A DNA stretch of 64,000 nt from JAFGLZ01 sp964390905 (GCA_964390905.1 CAYMLO010000009.1:1-64000), one strand, 5' to 3'; shown: positions 17,643 through 26,968, counted from the first letter of the stretch. Numbers and translations are program-made. Notes: a model not told the origin generated them from the letters alone.

Positions 17643-19457
17643 ATGATTACCCTTCGAGCATCACAGTTGACGCCGCCGCCGGCCTGGGCCATCAAGCAGC
17701 GGTTCCTCATCGACAAGATGAACGAGGCCGCTCCCGCCTTCCAGGAACGCTACACGCGTCCGGACGGCAGCTTCATTTGGCGCGAGATCTGGCCCGGGAT
17801 GGACGGGTCCGACGACGGCTACGAGAGCTATCACAACTGGCCGCTCTTCTACGCACTGGGGGGCAGCGCCAGCCTGCACACCCACAGCCGCTTTCTGTGG
17901 GAGGCCGTCACGCGGCAGTTCACCGAATACGGCCAGGTGTGGCGCGAGTTCGACGCGTACTACGATTGGATGCACCACGGGGAGAGTTCGATCTACTTCT
18001 ACTACTTCGGCCTGGCCGATCCGACCGTCGAGGTGGATCGGGATCGGACGCTGCGGTTCGCACGGATGTACATGGGCCAGGACCCCGAGGCGCCGAATTG
18101 GGACGCCGAACGGCGGATGATGCGCTCGCCCATTACGGGCAGCAAGGGACCGCGTTGCGAGAACTCCTGGGACGACTGGGAGACGCACCGGCCGGTCCTG
18201 GCCAACTACCCGGCCCCGTTCGACGACATCCCCGGCGTGGATGGGCCTGTCGCCGATTGGAACGACGATGCGGTCTACGCCGAGATCCTGCGGCTGCTCA
18301 ATGAACGCCAGATGCGGGGCGACGTGCCCCTGAACCTCACCAGCACGAGTCTGATCACGCACGCCTACCTCTACACCGGCGACGAGGCGTATCGCCGATG
18401 GGTGCTGGACTACCTCGAGGCCTGGGCCGAGCGGATCGACGCCAACGGCGGGATCTGCCCGGACAACGTGGGCCCCAACGGCGTGATCGGCGAGCGGATG
18501 GACGGGAAGTGGTGGGGGGGGTACTACGGCTGGCGGTGGCCGCATGGCCTGAGAACCGTCATCGAGCCGCTGACGATCGCGGCGATGAACGCCGCCCTGC
18601 TGACCGGCGACATGGGCTATCTGGACATCCCGCGGGGGCAGCTCGACCGTATGATCGACCTCGGCCGCGTTGAGGACGGGGCATTGCTCGTTCCCCATCG
18701 TCACACTGACGACGGATGGACGGCGTACCGTCCCCTGCGGCCCGAATGGCCGTTGCAGATCTGGGCCATGTCGCAGAATCCGGCCGACGCCGCCCGAATC
18801 GAGCGCTTACCGGAGCGGGACAGCGTCTGGAGAGAGGTACAGCCCGGCCGAGGCAAGGGCGACGACCTGCACATCGGACCGTGGTTCTGCTACCTGCAAG
18901 GCCGGGCTCCGGACTACCCCCGACAGATCCTCGACGCACAGTGGTCGGAGGTCGCGCGTCGGATGGACCTGATGCGCCACGACGACGGTGATCCGGCAGA
19001 GTGGGACGTTCACCACTGGCAGAACATCAACCCGGTGCACACCGAGGCGCTGGTGCAGCTGACGTGCGGCGGGCCGCAGATCATCTACCACGGCGGGTTG
19101 CTGCACGTTCGGCTCCGGTACTTCGACGCGGATGCCCGTCGGCCCGGCCTGCCGCCGGACGTCGGGGCCCTGGTCCATGCCCTTGACGCCGACAGCGTCA
19201 CGGTCACGGTGTTCAATACCAGTCCGCTGCGGGAGCGACGGCTGATCGTCCAGGCCGGCGCGTTCGGCGAGCACGCGTTCACCGACGCGACCGATCTGTC
19301 GGCCGATTCGCCCTCGCCGGTGTCCGTCGACGGTAAGCACCTTACCGTCGTTCTTCCGCCTGGCCGGTCGGCGGATCTTCGATTGAAGATGCGTCGGTAT
19401 GCGAATCAACCGAGCTACGAGCGGCCAGCGTGGAACACGGAGACGCAGCGACCATGA
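17643..19457 (+). CDS. Uncharacterised glycoside-hydrolase-like (alpha/alpha barrel) protein
   Basis: A 604-residue protein without a signal peptide. It is rich in Trp, Tyr and Asp and shows paired helices ending in Gly/Asp turns, as in (alpha/alpha)6-barrel sugar enzymes (DGYESYHNWPLFYALGG, FDAYYDWMHHGESSIYFYYF, GGYYGWRWPHGLRTV). A beta-sandwich-like tail follows from about residue 500 (VTVTVFNTSPLRERRLIVQ). I do not recognise the exact family and assign no substrate. It is the first gene of a plus-strand operon; its stop overlaps the reductase start by ATGA. Confidence 0.6.
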   Translation: MITLRASQLTPPPAWAIKQRFLIDKMNEAAPAFQERYTRPDGSFIWREIWPGMDGSDDGYESYHNWPLFYALGGSASLHTHSRFLWEAVTRQFTEYGQVWREFDAYYDWMHHGESSIYFYYFGLADPTVEVDRDRTLRFARMYMGQDPEAPNWDAERRMMRSPITGSKGPRCENSWDDWETHRPVLANYPAPFDDIPGVDGPVADWNDDAVYAEILRLLNERQMRGDVPLNLTSTSLITHAYLYTGDEAYRRWVLDYLEAWAERIDANGGICPDNVGPNGVIGERMDGKWWGGYYGWRWPHGLRTVIEPLTIAAMNAALLTGDMGYLDIPRGQLDRMIDLGRVEDGALLVPHRHTDDGWTAYRPLRPEWPLQIWAMSQNPADAARIERLPERDSVWREVQPGRGKGDDLHIGPWFCYLQGRAPDYPRQILDAQWSEVARRMDLMRHDDGDPAEWDVHHWQNINPVHTEALVQLTCGGPQIIYHGGLLHVRLRYFDADARRPGLPPDVGALVHALDADSVTVTVFNTSPLRERRLIVQAGAFGEHAFTDATDLSADSPSPVSVDGKHLTVVLPPGRSADLRLKMRRYANQPSYERPAWNTETQRP

Positions 19458-20431
19458 CAGACCGTTCGCGGACCGAACTGAACCTGACGCCGAAACCGGT
19501 GGACGGTCCCCTGTCCCCGGACGACTACTTCGCACTGCATGCGCCCGCACCCGGTGTCAGGCCGTACCGACGGTTGGGACTGGGGACGGCGTCGCTGGGC
19601 AGGACCTACGGCGGGCCCGAGCGGGCCGAAGGGATTGAGGCGCTCCACGCGGCCTGGCGGGAGGGGTTTGCGCTGGTGGATACGGCCCCGGGATACGGCC
19701 CGGCGGAGCTTCTGCTGTCGGAGGCCCTGGCGCAGTGGCGCGGCGAGCGGCCCGTCGTCGCGACCAAGACGGCGCAGCGGAACCCGGACCTGTCGGCCGT
19801 CATCGAGCAGTACGAAAGGAGCGTCGAGCGCCTGGGCGAGATCGATTTGCTGGCCGTTCACGATGCCCGGCGCTTCTTTCCTCCCGAGGCCCGGACCTCG
19901 ATCGCCGACTACGTGTCCGGATTGCTGTCGAAGGGTCGGATCCAGGCCGCCGGGTTGGGGGGCGGCGGGCCGGTCGTGCAGGCCCAATGGCTCGAGGCGG
20001 GCCTCTTCCGGTACCTGATCACGTTCAACCGGCTCGGCGTGCTGAGTTTGCAGGCCCTCGAGGACACCGTGCCCCTGGCCAGACGGCATGGGGCGGCCAT
20101 CTTCGCAGCCAGTCCGGTCTTCATGGGGCTGATGGGTGGGCGGCAGCCAGAGCTCCTCGACGACCCGCCGCGGTATCATCCGCCCGTCTTCATCGAGCGG
20201 GCGCGGGCGGCCATCCGAATCGCGGAGGAGTGGTCGATCTCGCCATCGCACCTGGCGATTCGTTTCCTCCTGTCGATGCCGGGGGTGGATGCGGTTCTGA
20301 GCGGGGCCGCTAGTCCGGCCGAGTGGGCCGACGTCCGCGCCGCCTACGAGGCAGGTCCGCTGCCCGCCGAGCTCTACGGGCAGATCTGGCAGCTCGCGCA
20401 GCGCGGCGCCGAGCCGATGACCGGCGGATAG
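19454..20431 (+). CDS. Aldo/keto reductase
   Basis: A 325-residue NAD(P)H-dependent oxidoreductase of the AKR TIM-barrel family. The catalytic tetrad is in place: Asp and Tyr in VDTAPGYGPAE, Lys in VATKTAQR, His in LLAVHDARR. The C-terminal HLAIRFLLSMPGVDAVLSGAAS is the usual cofactor-side strand. Closest in style to D-threo-aldose/L-fucose dehydrogenase-type AKRs, so a sugar substrate fits the operon. The start is the ATG at 19454, which overlaps the upstream stop. Confidence 0.88.
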   Translation: MTDRSRTELNLTPKPVDGPLSPDDYFALHAPAPGVRPYRRLGLGTASLGRTYGGPERAEGIEALHAAWREGFALVDTAPGYGPAELLLSEALAQWRGERPVVATKTAQRNPDLSAVIEQYERSVERLGEIDLLAVHDARRFFPPEARTSIADYVSGLLSKGRIQAAGLGGGGPVVQAQWLEAGLFRYLITFNRLGVLSLQALEDTVPLARRHGAAIFAASPVFMGLMGGRQPELLDDPPRYHPPVFIERARAAIRIAEEWSISPSHLAIRFLLSMPGVDAVLSGAASPAEWADVRAAYEAGPLPAELYGQIWQLAQRGAEPMTGG

Positions 20432-20522
20432 CCCCGCGCCGCCGGTGAGACGACGGATCGTCCCTTGTGTGAAACGGATCGGTCGGCGCCAATGTCTGAC
20501 CTGATTCTTGGAGCATCAACCG

Positions 20523-21605
20523 ATGAGCCTGTGGCGATTCAAAGACCGGTTCGGCGGGCCGGATGACCGACACATCGTCTCGCTCGGCGAGGGCGACACG
20601 CCGCTCGTGCCCAGCGTGCGGATCGGGCCAGCGCTGGGACTGAAGCATCTGTACTTCAAACTGGACTCCCTGTTGCCGACAGGGTCCTATAAGGATCGTT
20701 GGGCCTGTGCGGCCGTCTCGTGGATGCGGCAGACCGGTCGGACGACGTCCGTCGGCACGAGCAGCGGCAATGCGGGCGCGGCCATGAGCGCCTACTGCGC
20801 GCGGGCGGGGCTGCGATGCGAGCTGGCCATCGTCGACACCGCGCCCGCGGGCAAGCTGACCCAGATGCTGGCGCACGGCGCGCACCTGACGCGGATCACC
20901 GGGTTCGGTCGCGACCCCGACGTCAACGAGCGTGTTGCCGCCGGCCTGGCTCGACGGGCCGAACGCCCTGACGTCTTCCTGGCCATCTCTGCCTACCGTT
21001 TCAATCCCGAGGCGATGGCGGCCGTGCAGTCCCTCGGCTACGAGCTGGCCGATCAGCTTGACGGGCGAATCGATCACGTCTTCTGCCAGACCGGAGGGGG
21101 CGGGTTGGCGCTGGCGGTCTGCCGCGCGTTCGAGCAGATGCGCTCGGCCGGTCAGCTAGATGTCCTGCCCAAGGTCCACTGCGTGCAACCGGTCGGCTGC
21201 CCGACGACGGCGGGCCCGATCCGCGAGGGCCTGGACCATGCCGTGCCCTGTCAGGCGACGACGACCGTCAGCGGTCTGCAGATGGGCAGCATCAACGACG
21301 GGCATGACGTGGTCCGCGTCGTTCAGGCCTGTGGGGGCTCGGGGCAGCTGCCGACCGACGAGGAGGTCTACCTGGCGCAGCGTCGATTGGCCGTTGAAGA
21401 GGGGATCTTCGCCGAGCCGGCCGGTGCGACCGCTACGGCCGGCGTGGCCCGCGCGGTGGCCGAGGGGATTATCGGACCGGATGACGTCGTCGTGTCGTTG
21501 GTGACGGGGATTGGATTCAAGGATCCCACCAGCGCCGAGCAGATGACCGCCCAACGCGACATCGCACTGATGACCATCGAGGAATGGGAGTTCAGGCCCA
21601 CTTGA
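20523..21605 (+). CDS. Threonine synthase-like PLP-dependent enzyme
   Basis: A 360-residue fold-type II PLP enzyme. The Schiff-base lysine is K57 in LPTGSYKDRW, the phosphate-binding loop is the later CQTGGGGLALAV, and the substrate-side loop is TSSGNAGAAMSAYC. Overall layout matches threonine synthase (C-O bond lyase plus hydration), but the position at the end of a sugar-type operon leaves a different beta/gamma-elimination substrate possible. GGAG lies 9 bases before the ATG at 20523; the ATG at 20508 is too close to that site. Confidence 0.8.
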   Translation: MSLWRFKDRFGGPDDRHIVSLGEGDTPLVPSVRIGPALGLKHLYFKLDSLLPTGSYKDRWACAAVSWMRQTGRTTSVGTSSGNAGAAMSAYCARAGLRCELAIVDTAPAGKLTQMLAHGAHLTRITGFGRDPDVNERVAAGLARRAERPDVFLAISAYRFNPEAMAAVQSLGYELADQLDGRIDHVFCQTGGGGLALAVCRAFEQMRSAGQLDVLPKVHCVQPVGCPTTAGPIREGLDHAVPCQATTTVSGLQMGSINDGHDVVRVVQACGGSGQLPTDEEVYLAQRRLAVEEGIFAEPAGATATAGVARAVAEGIIGPDDVVVSLVTGIGFKDPTSAEQMTAQRDIALMTIEEWEFRPT

Positions 21606-21726
21606 ACCCAAGCCGGTGCGGTCACGTCACTTCCGCGTTTACCTCAAGCTCATGATCTGTCAGCCGATATAGATTCAGCCAGGGCGTAGTCCCAGGTCCC
21701 TCTGGCGAGCGAAGTGAGCCACGACC

Positions 21727-22764
21727 GTGCCCGAGAATGACGCCGCCCTGATCTTGGCTGTCGACGACGACCCCACCAATCTCCTGCTCTTGTCGAAGAT
21801 CCTGAGCAAGGCCGGATACCGTGTGGCACAGGCCAACAACGGCGCGGAGTGTCTTGACTACGTCGGCACAACCATCCCCGACCTGATCCTGCTCGACATT
21901 CGCATGCCGGAGATGGATGGGTTCGAGGTCTGCCAGCGGCTGAAGGCCGACGACGACACGGCGGGCATTCCCGTGATGTTCCTCACCGCCGAAGGCAGGA
22001 GCGATGAGAACGTGACCGCCGGCTTCGGCGCCGGGGCGTGCGACTACATTACCAAGCCCTTCGGCCGGGCCGACGTGCTGGCACGCATTCAGCTGGTTCT
22101 CAAGCAGCGGGAGGTGCAGGAGTCCTACAAGAAGCTGGCCAACAAGGACCCGTTGACGGGGCTGGACAACCGTCGGCGACTCTACGAGCGCCTGGTGGAG
22201 ATGATGTCAGAGACGCACCGGCACGGCAGGCCCCTCGCTGTGGCGATGATCGACCTGGACAAGTTCAAGCGCGTCAACGACGCCTACGGCCATGACTTCG
22301 GCGACCACGTGCTCGTCGAATTCGCCCGGTTGATGCAGATCAAGAGCCGGCTCGAGGATCTGCCCTGTCGTTTCGGCGGAGAGGAATTCATCCTGGTCAT
22401 GCCCAACACGGGTTTTGAAGAGGCCGTTGCCGTCGCCGAGCGGTTGAGGGTGAGCTGGTCCAGGACGGTCTTTGAGACGCCTGACGGGGGTCGGACCAGC
22501 GTAACCGCCAGCTTCGGTATCGCCTGCGCCCTGCCCGATGAGGGGGTTGTAGACGGCGACGACGTGATCAAGCGGGCCGACGAGGCCATGTACGCCGCCA
22601 AGAACAGCGGACGAAACCGCGTCGTCCGCGCCGACCAAATGCCCCCCGAATCCACCGAGCCCGTCTCGGCAGCAGCATCCGAGCCGGGCTGTCCCCAGCC
22701 CGGTCGATATGAATCTGAGGTATCACGCCCCGCATCGAGCGCGACGGGGCCTCAGGAAGGTTGA
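21727..22764 (+). CDS. Response regulator diguanylate cyclase (REC-GGDEF, PleD-like)
   Basis: Makes cyclic-di-GMP when phosphorylated. The 345 residues comprise a receiver (about 7-122; acidic pocket DDD at 13-15, phospho-acceptor D57 in LLDIRMPEMDG, K110 in ITKPFG) and a GGDEF domain (about 139-308) with an intact FGGEEF active site at 216-221. The inhibitory I-site RLED (208-211) stands exactly five residues before it, so product feedback is expected. The start is GTG. Its 3' end overlaps the convergent isomerase gene by 13 bases. No cognate kinase is adjacent. Confidence 0.95.
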   Translation: MPENDAALILAVDDDPTNLLLLSKILSKAGYRVAQANNGAECLDYVGTTIPDLILLDIRMPEMDGFEVCQRLKADDDTAGIPVMFLTAEGRSDENVTAGFGAGACDYITKPFGRADVLARIQLVLKQREVQESYKKLANKDPLTGLDNRRRLYERLVEMMSETHRHGRPLAVAMIDLDKFKRVNDAYGHDFGDHVLVEFARLMQIKSRLEDLPCRFGGEEFILVMPNTGFEEAVAVAERLRVSWSRTVFETPDGGRTSVTASFGIACALPDEGVVDGDDVIKRADEAMYAAKNSGRNRVVRADQMPPESTEPVSAAASEPGCPQPGRYESEVSRPASSATGPQEG

Positions 22765-23513
22765 AGCGCAAGCCACAGCGCCCGATAGAAGCGAAGCAGC
22801 CGCACCGGGTCGGCGTTCTCCTGGATTTCTGCCAGCGTGTAGCCCTCGTACCCGCTCTGCGCGAGCAGCTCGAACTCCCGCCGCCACGGATACTTCGACC
22901 ACAACTCCGTGATGTGCACCAGCCGGATCTTCGAGGCCAGCATCTCGAAGTGCGCGTCGATCGACCCGTGCTCATCCATGTCCGAATCGTTGCTGTTCCA
23001 ACAGATGAAAACGTTGTCGTGGTCGGCGACGTCCATGATGGTCTTGCAGTGCGGCGGATGGGCGGTCTTGCGGCCGTGGACCTCCAGACGGATCTCGACG
23101 CCGAAGGGCTTGGCGAACTCGCCGCACTCACGAAGGCTCACGCCGATCTGCTCGAGCGTCTTGTCGACGGGCACCTCATCGGGCAGGTTGTTCGGACGGA
23201 CCTTCACGCCGTCGGCGCCGACGTCGGCGGCCAGCTCGACGAAACGCTTGGTCTCGTCAATCTGCTTGCGGAGTTCGGCCGGATCCGGCGAATGGTACTC
23301 GCATACGCTGCCCAGCCCCACGAGCTTCACGCCGCTGTCCTGGAACTTCTTGCGGACCTCGGCCCGCTGCGCCTTACTCAGGGCGGGCTCGATCCCGTGG
23401 GCGTGGGTGGTTCTGGCCTCCACGCCGTCCAGGCCGATCTCCTGGCAGTTCTTGATGATCGTGTCGACGTCCCAGTCCTTGGCGATGTTGTACGTGACGA
23501 TGCCCAGCTTCAT
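22752..23513 (-). CDS. Sugar phosphate isomerase/epimerase-like TIM-barrel protein
   Basis: A 253-residue cytoplasmic protein of the xylose-isomerase-like/AP-endonuclease-2 superfamily. Metal-ligand candidates are in EIRLEVHGRK (Glu), FICWNSNDSD and the C-terminal YTLAEIQEN (Glu). Likely isomerises or epimerises a keto-sugar or inositol derivative. It is the proximal gene to promoter 23583-23610 and converges with, and slightly overlaps, the diguanylate cyclase gene. Confidence 0.8.
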   Translation of the reverse strand: MKLGIVTYNIAKDWDVDTIIKNCQEIGLDGVEARTTHAHGIEPALSKAQRAEVRKKFQDSGVKLVGLGSVCEYHSPDPAELRKQIDETKRFVELAADVGADGVKVRPNNLPDEVPVDKTLEQIGVSLRECGEFAKPFGVEIRLEVHGRKTAHPPHCKTIMDVADHDNVFICWNSNDSDMDEHGSIDAHFEMLASKIRLVHITELWSKYPWRREFELLAQSGYEGYTLAEIQENADPVRLLRFYRALWLALQPS

Positions 23514-23582
23514 GTCGCGCGTCCCTCATTCGGTTCGTCTGTCTTTGGGTTTGCGAGGTCCTCGAGCGGACCGACGGGGTCG

Positions 23583-23610
23583 ATTGTAGGCACCTGGGCA
23601 GTCCCGTCAA
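23583..23610 (-). promoter_or_regulatory. Strong sigma-70-like promoter for the isomerase gene
   Basis: On the minus strand TTGACG (23610-23605), a 16-base spacer and TACAAT (23588-23583), five of six consensus bases in each box. The leader is about 60 bases. It also lies within 50 bases of the upstream gene's stop, so the isomerase need not depend on read-through. Confidence 0.65.
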
Positions 23611-23632
23611 TGAACATGGAGGAAGGCCACGA

Positions 23633-24853
23633 TCAAGCAACGCCGTACTCGTGAGCCGTTTCGTACATGGCCACGACGTTTCTCGCTGGTGTGCCCGCGA
23701 TGATGGAGTTTGACGAGCCCAGGATGAATCCGCCGCCGGGGGCGGCCACGTCGATCAGGCGCTTCGTGATCTCGACGACGTCCGCCTCGCCGCCGCGTCG
23801 CAGCACCGTCCCGCACGGGACGTCGCCCCAGAACGTGATGCGGTCGCCGTAGCGCGGCTTGAGCTTCTCGATGGTCATGCCGGCCTGGTGGTCGATCTCG
23901 CCGTAGGCGTCCGTGCCGCTCTCGACGAAGAACTCGCGCTCGATCGGCCACAGCACGCCGTCGGTCCGGTAGACGTAGACCATGCCCAGCTCGTGACACT
24001 TGGCCGTCAGTCTCTTGACGGGAGGGAGCACCAGGTCCCGAAAGACGTTCGGCCCGTAGACGGGCCCGTTCTTGTCGGCCAGGTCCCCGCCCCCCCAGAC
24101 GACGTAGATGCCGAGGTCGGCGTAGGCCTCGAGCCGTTTGCACGCCATCGTGAGCTGAGCGGCCAGTTGTCGCTCGACCAAATCGGGCCGGAGCAGGCAC
24201 GCCATCAGCCAGACCTCGGTCAGCGGGATCGACAACCCCACGGCGCACGGGATTTCCCATCGATCCCCGAAGTCCCGGACGAGCCTGACCGTCCAGGGAT
24301 CCGTTTCGGCCAGATTCGGTACGGTCGCGCCCGCGGCCGTCGCCTCGGCGGCCCCGACGATCGGTTCCAGGGCGTCGGGGTCCGTCAACGCCTCCTCGGC
24401 GGATCGGTGCGCCTTGACGCACCCGAACGTCTTGGCCTCGGGATCATAGTGATAGACGGCATGCTCGCCCTCCGGATCGCCGTAGACGAATGTGTTCTCG
24501 TCCGGGCGGGCCGACGGTTTCGCCGCATGACGCCACGGCTGGCGGATCATGTCGAAGCCGAGCGCTTCGGTGATGGCGACCACGTCCTGGTACAGCCGCT
24601 CGACGAACTCGTCATGGGCGGCCTCGCCGTCCATCCACGCGCACGCCTCCTGGTAGTGCAGGTAGGTCGTGCCCGTGAACGCCTCGCGCCCGAGGACCTC
24701 GCTGGCCACGTCCGACGCGATCGACTGCTCGAAGCAGGGCACGCGATCCGGCTGGCGATGGTCGAAGGCCGCCCGGGTCCGCGCCTTCTCCGGTGAGGTG
24801 GCGGGCGGAGGGTTGTGTGGCGGCGGGTCAGAGTGGTCGTTTGTCTGGGTCAA
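23633..24853 (-). CDS. Uroporphyrinogen decarboxylase-family protein lacking the zinc ligands
   Basis: A 406-residue TIM-barrel protein of the URO-D superfamily (KARTRAAFDHRQPDRVPCFEQ near the start, KLKPRYGDRITFWGDVPCGT and FILGSSNSIIAGTPARNVVAMYE near the end). Unlike the paralogue at 13642-14736 it lacks the H-x-C pair (YVYRTDG at that place) and the C-terminal cysteine, so a zinc-thiolate methyltransferase role is doubtful. The TTG start at 24853 is chosen because GAAGGGA precedes it by 7 bases; a GTG at 24910 is open but has no such site. Confidence 0.75.
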   Translation of the reverse strand: MTQTNDHSDPPPHNPPPATSPEKARTRAAFDHRQPDRVPCFEQSIASDVASEVLGREAFTGTTYLHYQEACAWMDGEAAHDEFVERLYQDVVAITEALGFDMIRQPWRHAAKPSARPDENTFVYGDPEGEHAVYHYDPEAKTFGCVKAHRSAEEALTDPDALEPIVGAAEATAAGATVPNLAETDPWTVRLVRDFGDRWEIPCAVGLSIPLTEVWLMACLLRPDLVERQLAAQLTMACKRLEAYADLGIYVVWGGGDLADKNGPVYGPNVFRDLVLPPVKRLTAKCHELGMVYVYRTDGVLWPIEREFFVESGTDAYGEIDHQAGMTIEKLKPRYGDRITFWGDVPCGTVLRRGGEADVVEITKRLIDVAAPGGGFILGSSNSIIAGTPARNVVAMYETAHEYGVA

Positions 24854-25014
24854 TGGCAGATCCCTTCGAGGCGCTGACAACACGCGGTGCACATACTCTG
24901 ACTCACCCACGCCCGGACCGTCAAGACCGCCTACGTCGTCGTCGCCGTTGACCCGCCGCGCGCCGGCAGATACGTTCTAGACCTGCGCGCGAACCTGGTA
25001 GAGGAGCGACTCAC

Positions 25015-26856
25015 ATGTCAGCGTCGACCGACCCCGGAGGCGGATTCGAGATCCGGCCCATCCGGACCACGGACGGGTCGGCCATGGACGAGCTGTTCCG
25101 GCGGATATCGCCGGCGTCGCGCGTCTTCTTTCGCCCCCATCCCTTTACGAAGGAAGTTGCCGACGACTGGGCTGTCCGGGCGAACGACCGTCAGACCGTG
25201 ATCCGCGTGGCCGCCGACAGCGGCGGCGATCGGCTGCATGGCTACGCCTGGTACGGCAAGGCCGACGAGCCGGTTCCTCTGGTGGGCATTGGCGTGGCGG
25301 ACGACGCCCAGGAACAGGGGCTGGGAAGACGACTGATGGAGGCCCTCATCGACCAGGCCCGCACGACCGGTCGGCAGGGCCTCCGTCTCACCACGCACAA
25401 GCAGAACCTCCGCGCCCAATCGCTCTATAGCAGTTGCGGGTTCCGCTTCTCGCGCCGCGACCCGAGCTATCCCGAGTACTACATGGCCCTGCGGTTCGAC
25501 GAGGCGTCGCCCGCCTTTGACGTCCGCGGCGTCTACGTCCACGGCATCCCGTGGCACCTGACGGGCCTGACCCCCGACACGTGGTCGGTCGACGACTGGA
25601 AGGACGCCCTCCAGATGTTCCAGGCGGCCGGCTGTAACCTGCTGAAGCTCTACCTCTGGCCCGTCCAGTTCTACCACCCGGACGATCCGAAGACGGCCCA
25701 CAACGCGTGGCGGTATGACGTCTATCGCGAAGCACTGCAGTGGGCGCAGCGATGGGGGATGAAGACGCTGGTGGCCTTCACCAACACGGCGATTCCGCCG
25801 CACGTGTGGCATGCCCGACCCGATCAGCGAGCCGACGAACTGCTCTACCGCGGCATCAATCTCTGCTGGACCCGCGGCCGCCGGACGCTGCTGCGATACC
25901 ACCGGCACCTCATCGAGACGTTCGCGCCGGTCACCGACGGCGTGTTGGTCTGGTTCCTCGATCCGGGCTACTGCAAATGCCCCCGCTGCGCCGACTACGT
26001 CCGCGTCGTCCGCGAGTCGGTGGAGACCTACCGCCAGATCCTCGCCGGCCGCGGGAACGTCCACGTCAGCATGTGGGGGTTCGAGTGGGTCGAGCGCCGC
26101 GCCGAGTGGTTCGACGTCATCCCCGACTTCCGGCGTCGCGTCATCGAGTCGCTGCCGGCCGGCACGTATCTGCTCGCGCCCGAGGAGACCGAGCAAGGGC
26201 TGATCGACCTCGCCCACGAACGCGGCATGACGCCGCTGACGATGGCGTTCTATCAGGATCCCGAGAGCGGCCTGGAGAACCACAACGTCCTGCCCCAGCC
26301 CCGGTTGGCCCAGACCGACCGGTTCATCCGCGGACAGGTGGCCAAGGGAACGCGATCGCTGCTCGGCTATCGCCTGACGCCCTATCCGCAGTTCCCGGCC
26401 GACTGGGTCATGCTCCGCAAGATGACGCACCCGGAGGCGTCGGCGGCGGACCTCCTTGTGGAACTTGGCGCGTATCTGTTTGGGGACGCGGACGCACCGG
26501 CCTTCGCCGGGGCGATCAAGCAGGTCGAGCAGTGGTGGCAGGGAGGGACGACCTACACGCCGCAGCGCGATGCGCTGTTGTCCGATGCGGTCGACGCCCT
26601 CGACGCGCTGGCCTCGCCCTTCGATGCGCCGATGCGGGCCTTGACGGACACCACGCAGGTCCTGCTGGAGCTGTCACGGTTCCGTTCGTCGGGCGGGACC
26701 GACGTCGATGCCTTGGCTGCGCGGATTCAGGGCATGATGATGACCATGCCCATCTTCCAGGGCTTCATTCAGGATCAGTTGTGGGAGCACAGTCGCGCCA
26801 AGCACTTCGTCCGCGATCGCGTCGGTTGGTGGCTCGATACGCTGCTGAAGACCTGA
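25015..26856 (+). CDS. GNAT acetyltransferase domain fused to a glycosidase-like TIM barrel
   Basis: A 613-residue cytoplasmic fusion. Residues about 11-160 form a GNAT domain (acetyl-CoA loop GVADDAQEQGLGRRLMEA, then NLRAQSLYSSCGFRF). Residues about 168-613 resemble a TIM-barrel glycosidase-type domain: RGVYVHGIPWHLTGLTPDTW, LLKLYLWPVQFYHPDDP, and a Cys-rich strand end DPGYCKCPRCADYV similar in style to the cysteine motif in the protein at 2725-4917. Acetylation of a sugar or amino sugar coupled to its processing is a guess. GAGGAG precedes the ATG. The second domain's family is not recognised with confidence. Confidence 0.7.
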   Translation: MSASTDPGGGFEIRPIRTTDGSAMDELFRRISPASRVFFRPHPFTKEVADDWAVRANDRQTVIRVAADSGGDRLHGYAWYGKADEPVPLVGIGVADDAQEQGLGRRLMEALIDQARTTGRQGLRLTTHKQNLRAQSLYSSCGFRFSRRDPSYPEYYMALRFDEASPAFDVRGVYVHGIPWHLTGLTPDTWSVDDWKDALQMFQAAGCNLLKLYLWPVQFYHPDDPKTAHNAWRYDVYREALQWAQRWGMKTLVAFTNTAIPPHVWHARPDQRADELLYRGINLCWTRGRRTLLRYHRHLIETFAPVTDGVLVWFLDPGYCKCPRCADYVRVVRESVETYRQILAGRGNVHVSMWGFEWVERRAEWFDVIPDFRRRVIESLPAGTYLLAPEETEQGLIDLAHERGMTPLTMAFYQDPESGLENHNVLPQPRLAQTDRFIRGQVAKGTRSLLGYRLTPYPQFPADWVMLRKMTHPEASAADLLVELGAYLFGDADAPAFAGAIKQVEQWWQGGTTYTPQRDALLSDAVDALDALASPFDAPMRALTDTTQVLLELSRFRSSGGTDVDALAARIQGMMMTMPIFQGFIQDQLWEHSRAKHFVRDRVGWWLDTLLKT

Positions 26857-26895
26857 TCGGGGCACCCCCGACGCGCCCGGGCTGCCCGCAGAACC

Positions 26896-26925
26896 TTGCC
26901 AACGATTGCGGGTTTCGTGTATGAC
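26896..26925 (+). promoter_or_regulatory. Candidate sigma-70 promoter for the Nramp-like gene
   Basis: TTGCCA (26896-26901), an 18-base spacer and TATGAC (26920-26925), about 44 bases before the ATG at 26969. The -10 matches four of six consensus bases. Confidence 0.45.
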
Positions 26926-26968
26926 CGTCCCCTGCACGATCCGCGGACCTGATCGCGTGGGGTGAGAC

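Noticed and set aside
26857..26895. GGGGCACCCCCG after the GNAT-fusion stop as a fragment of the cloverleaf element.
   Set aside because: Only about 10 bases match and no stems follow; chance in G+C-rich DNA is likely.
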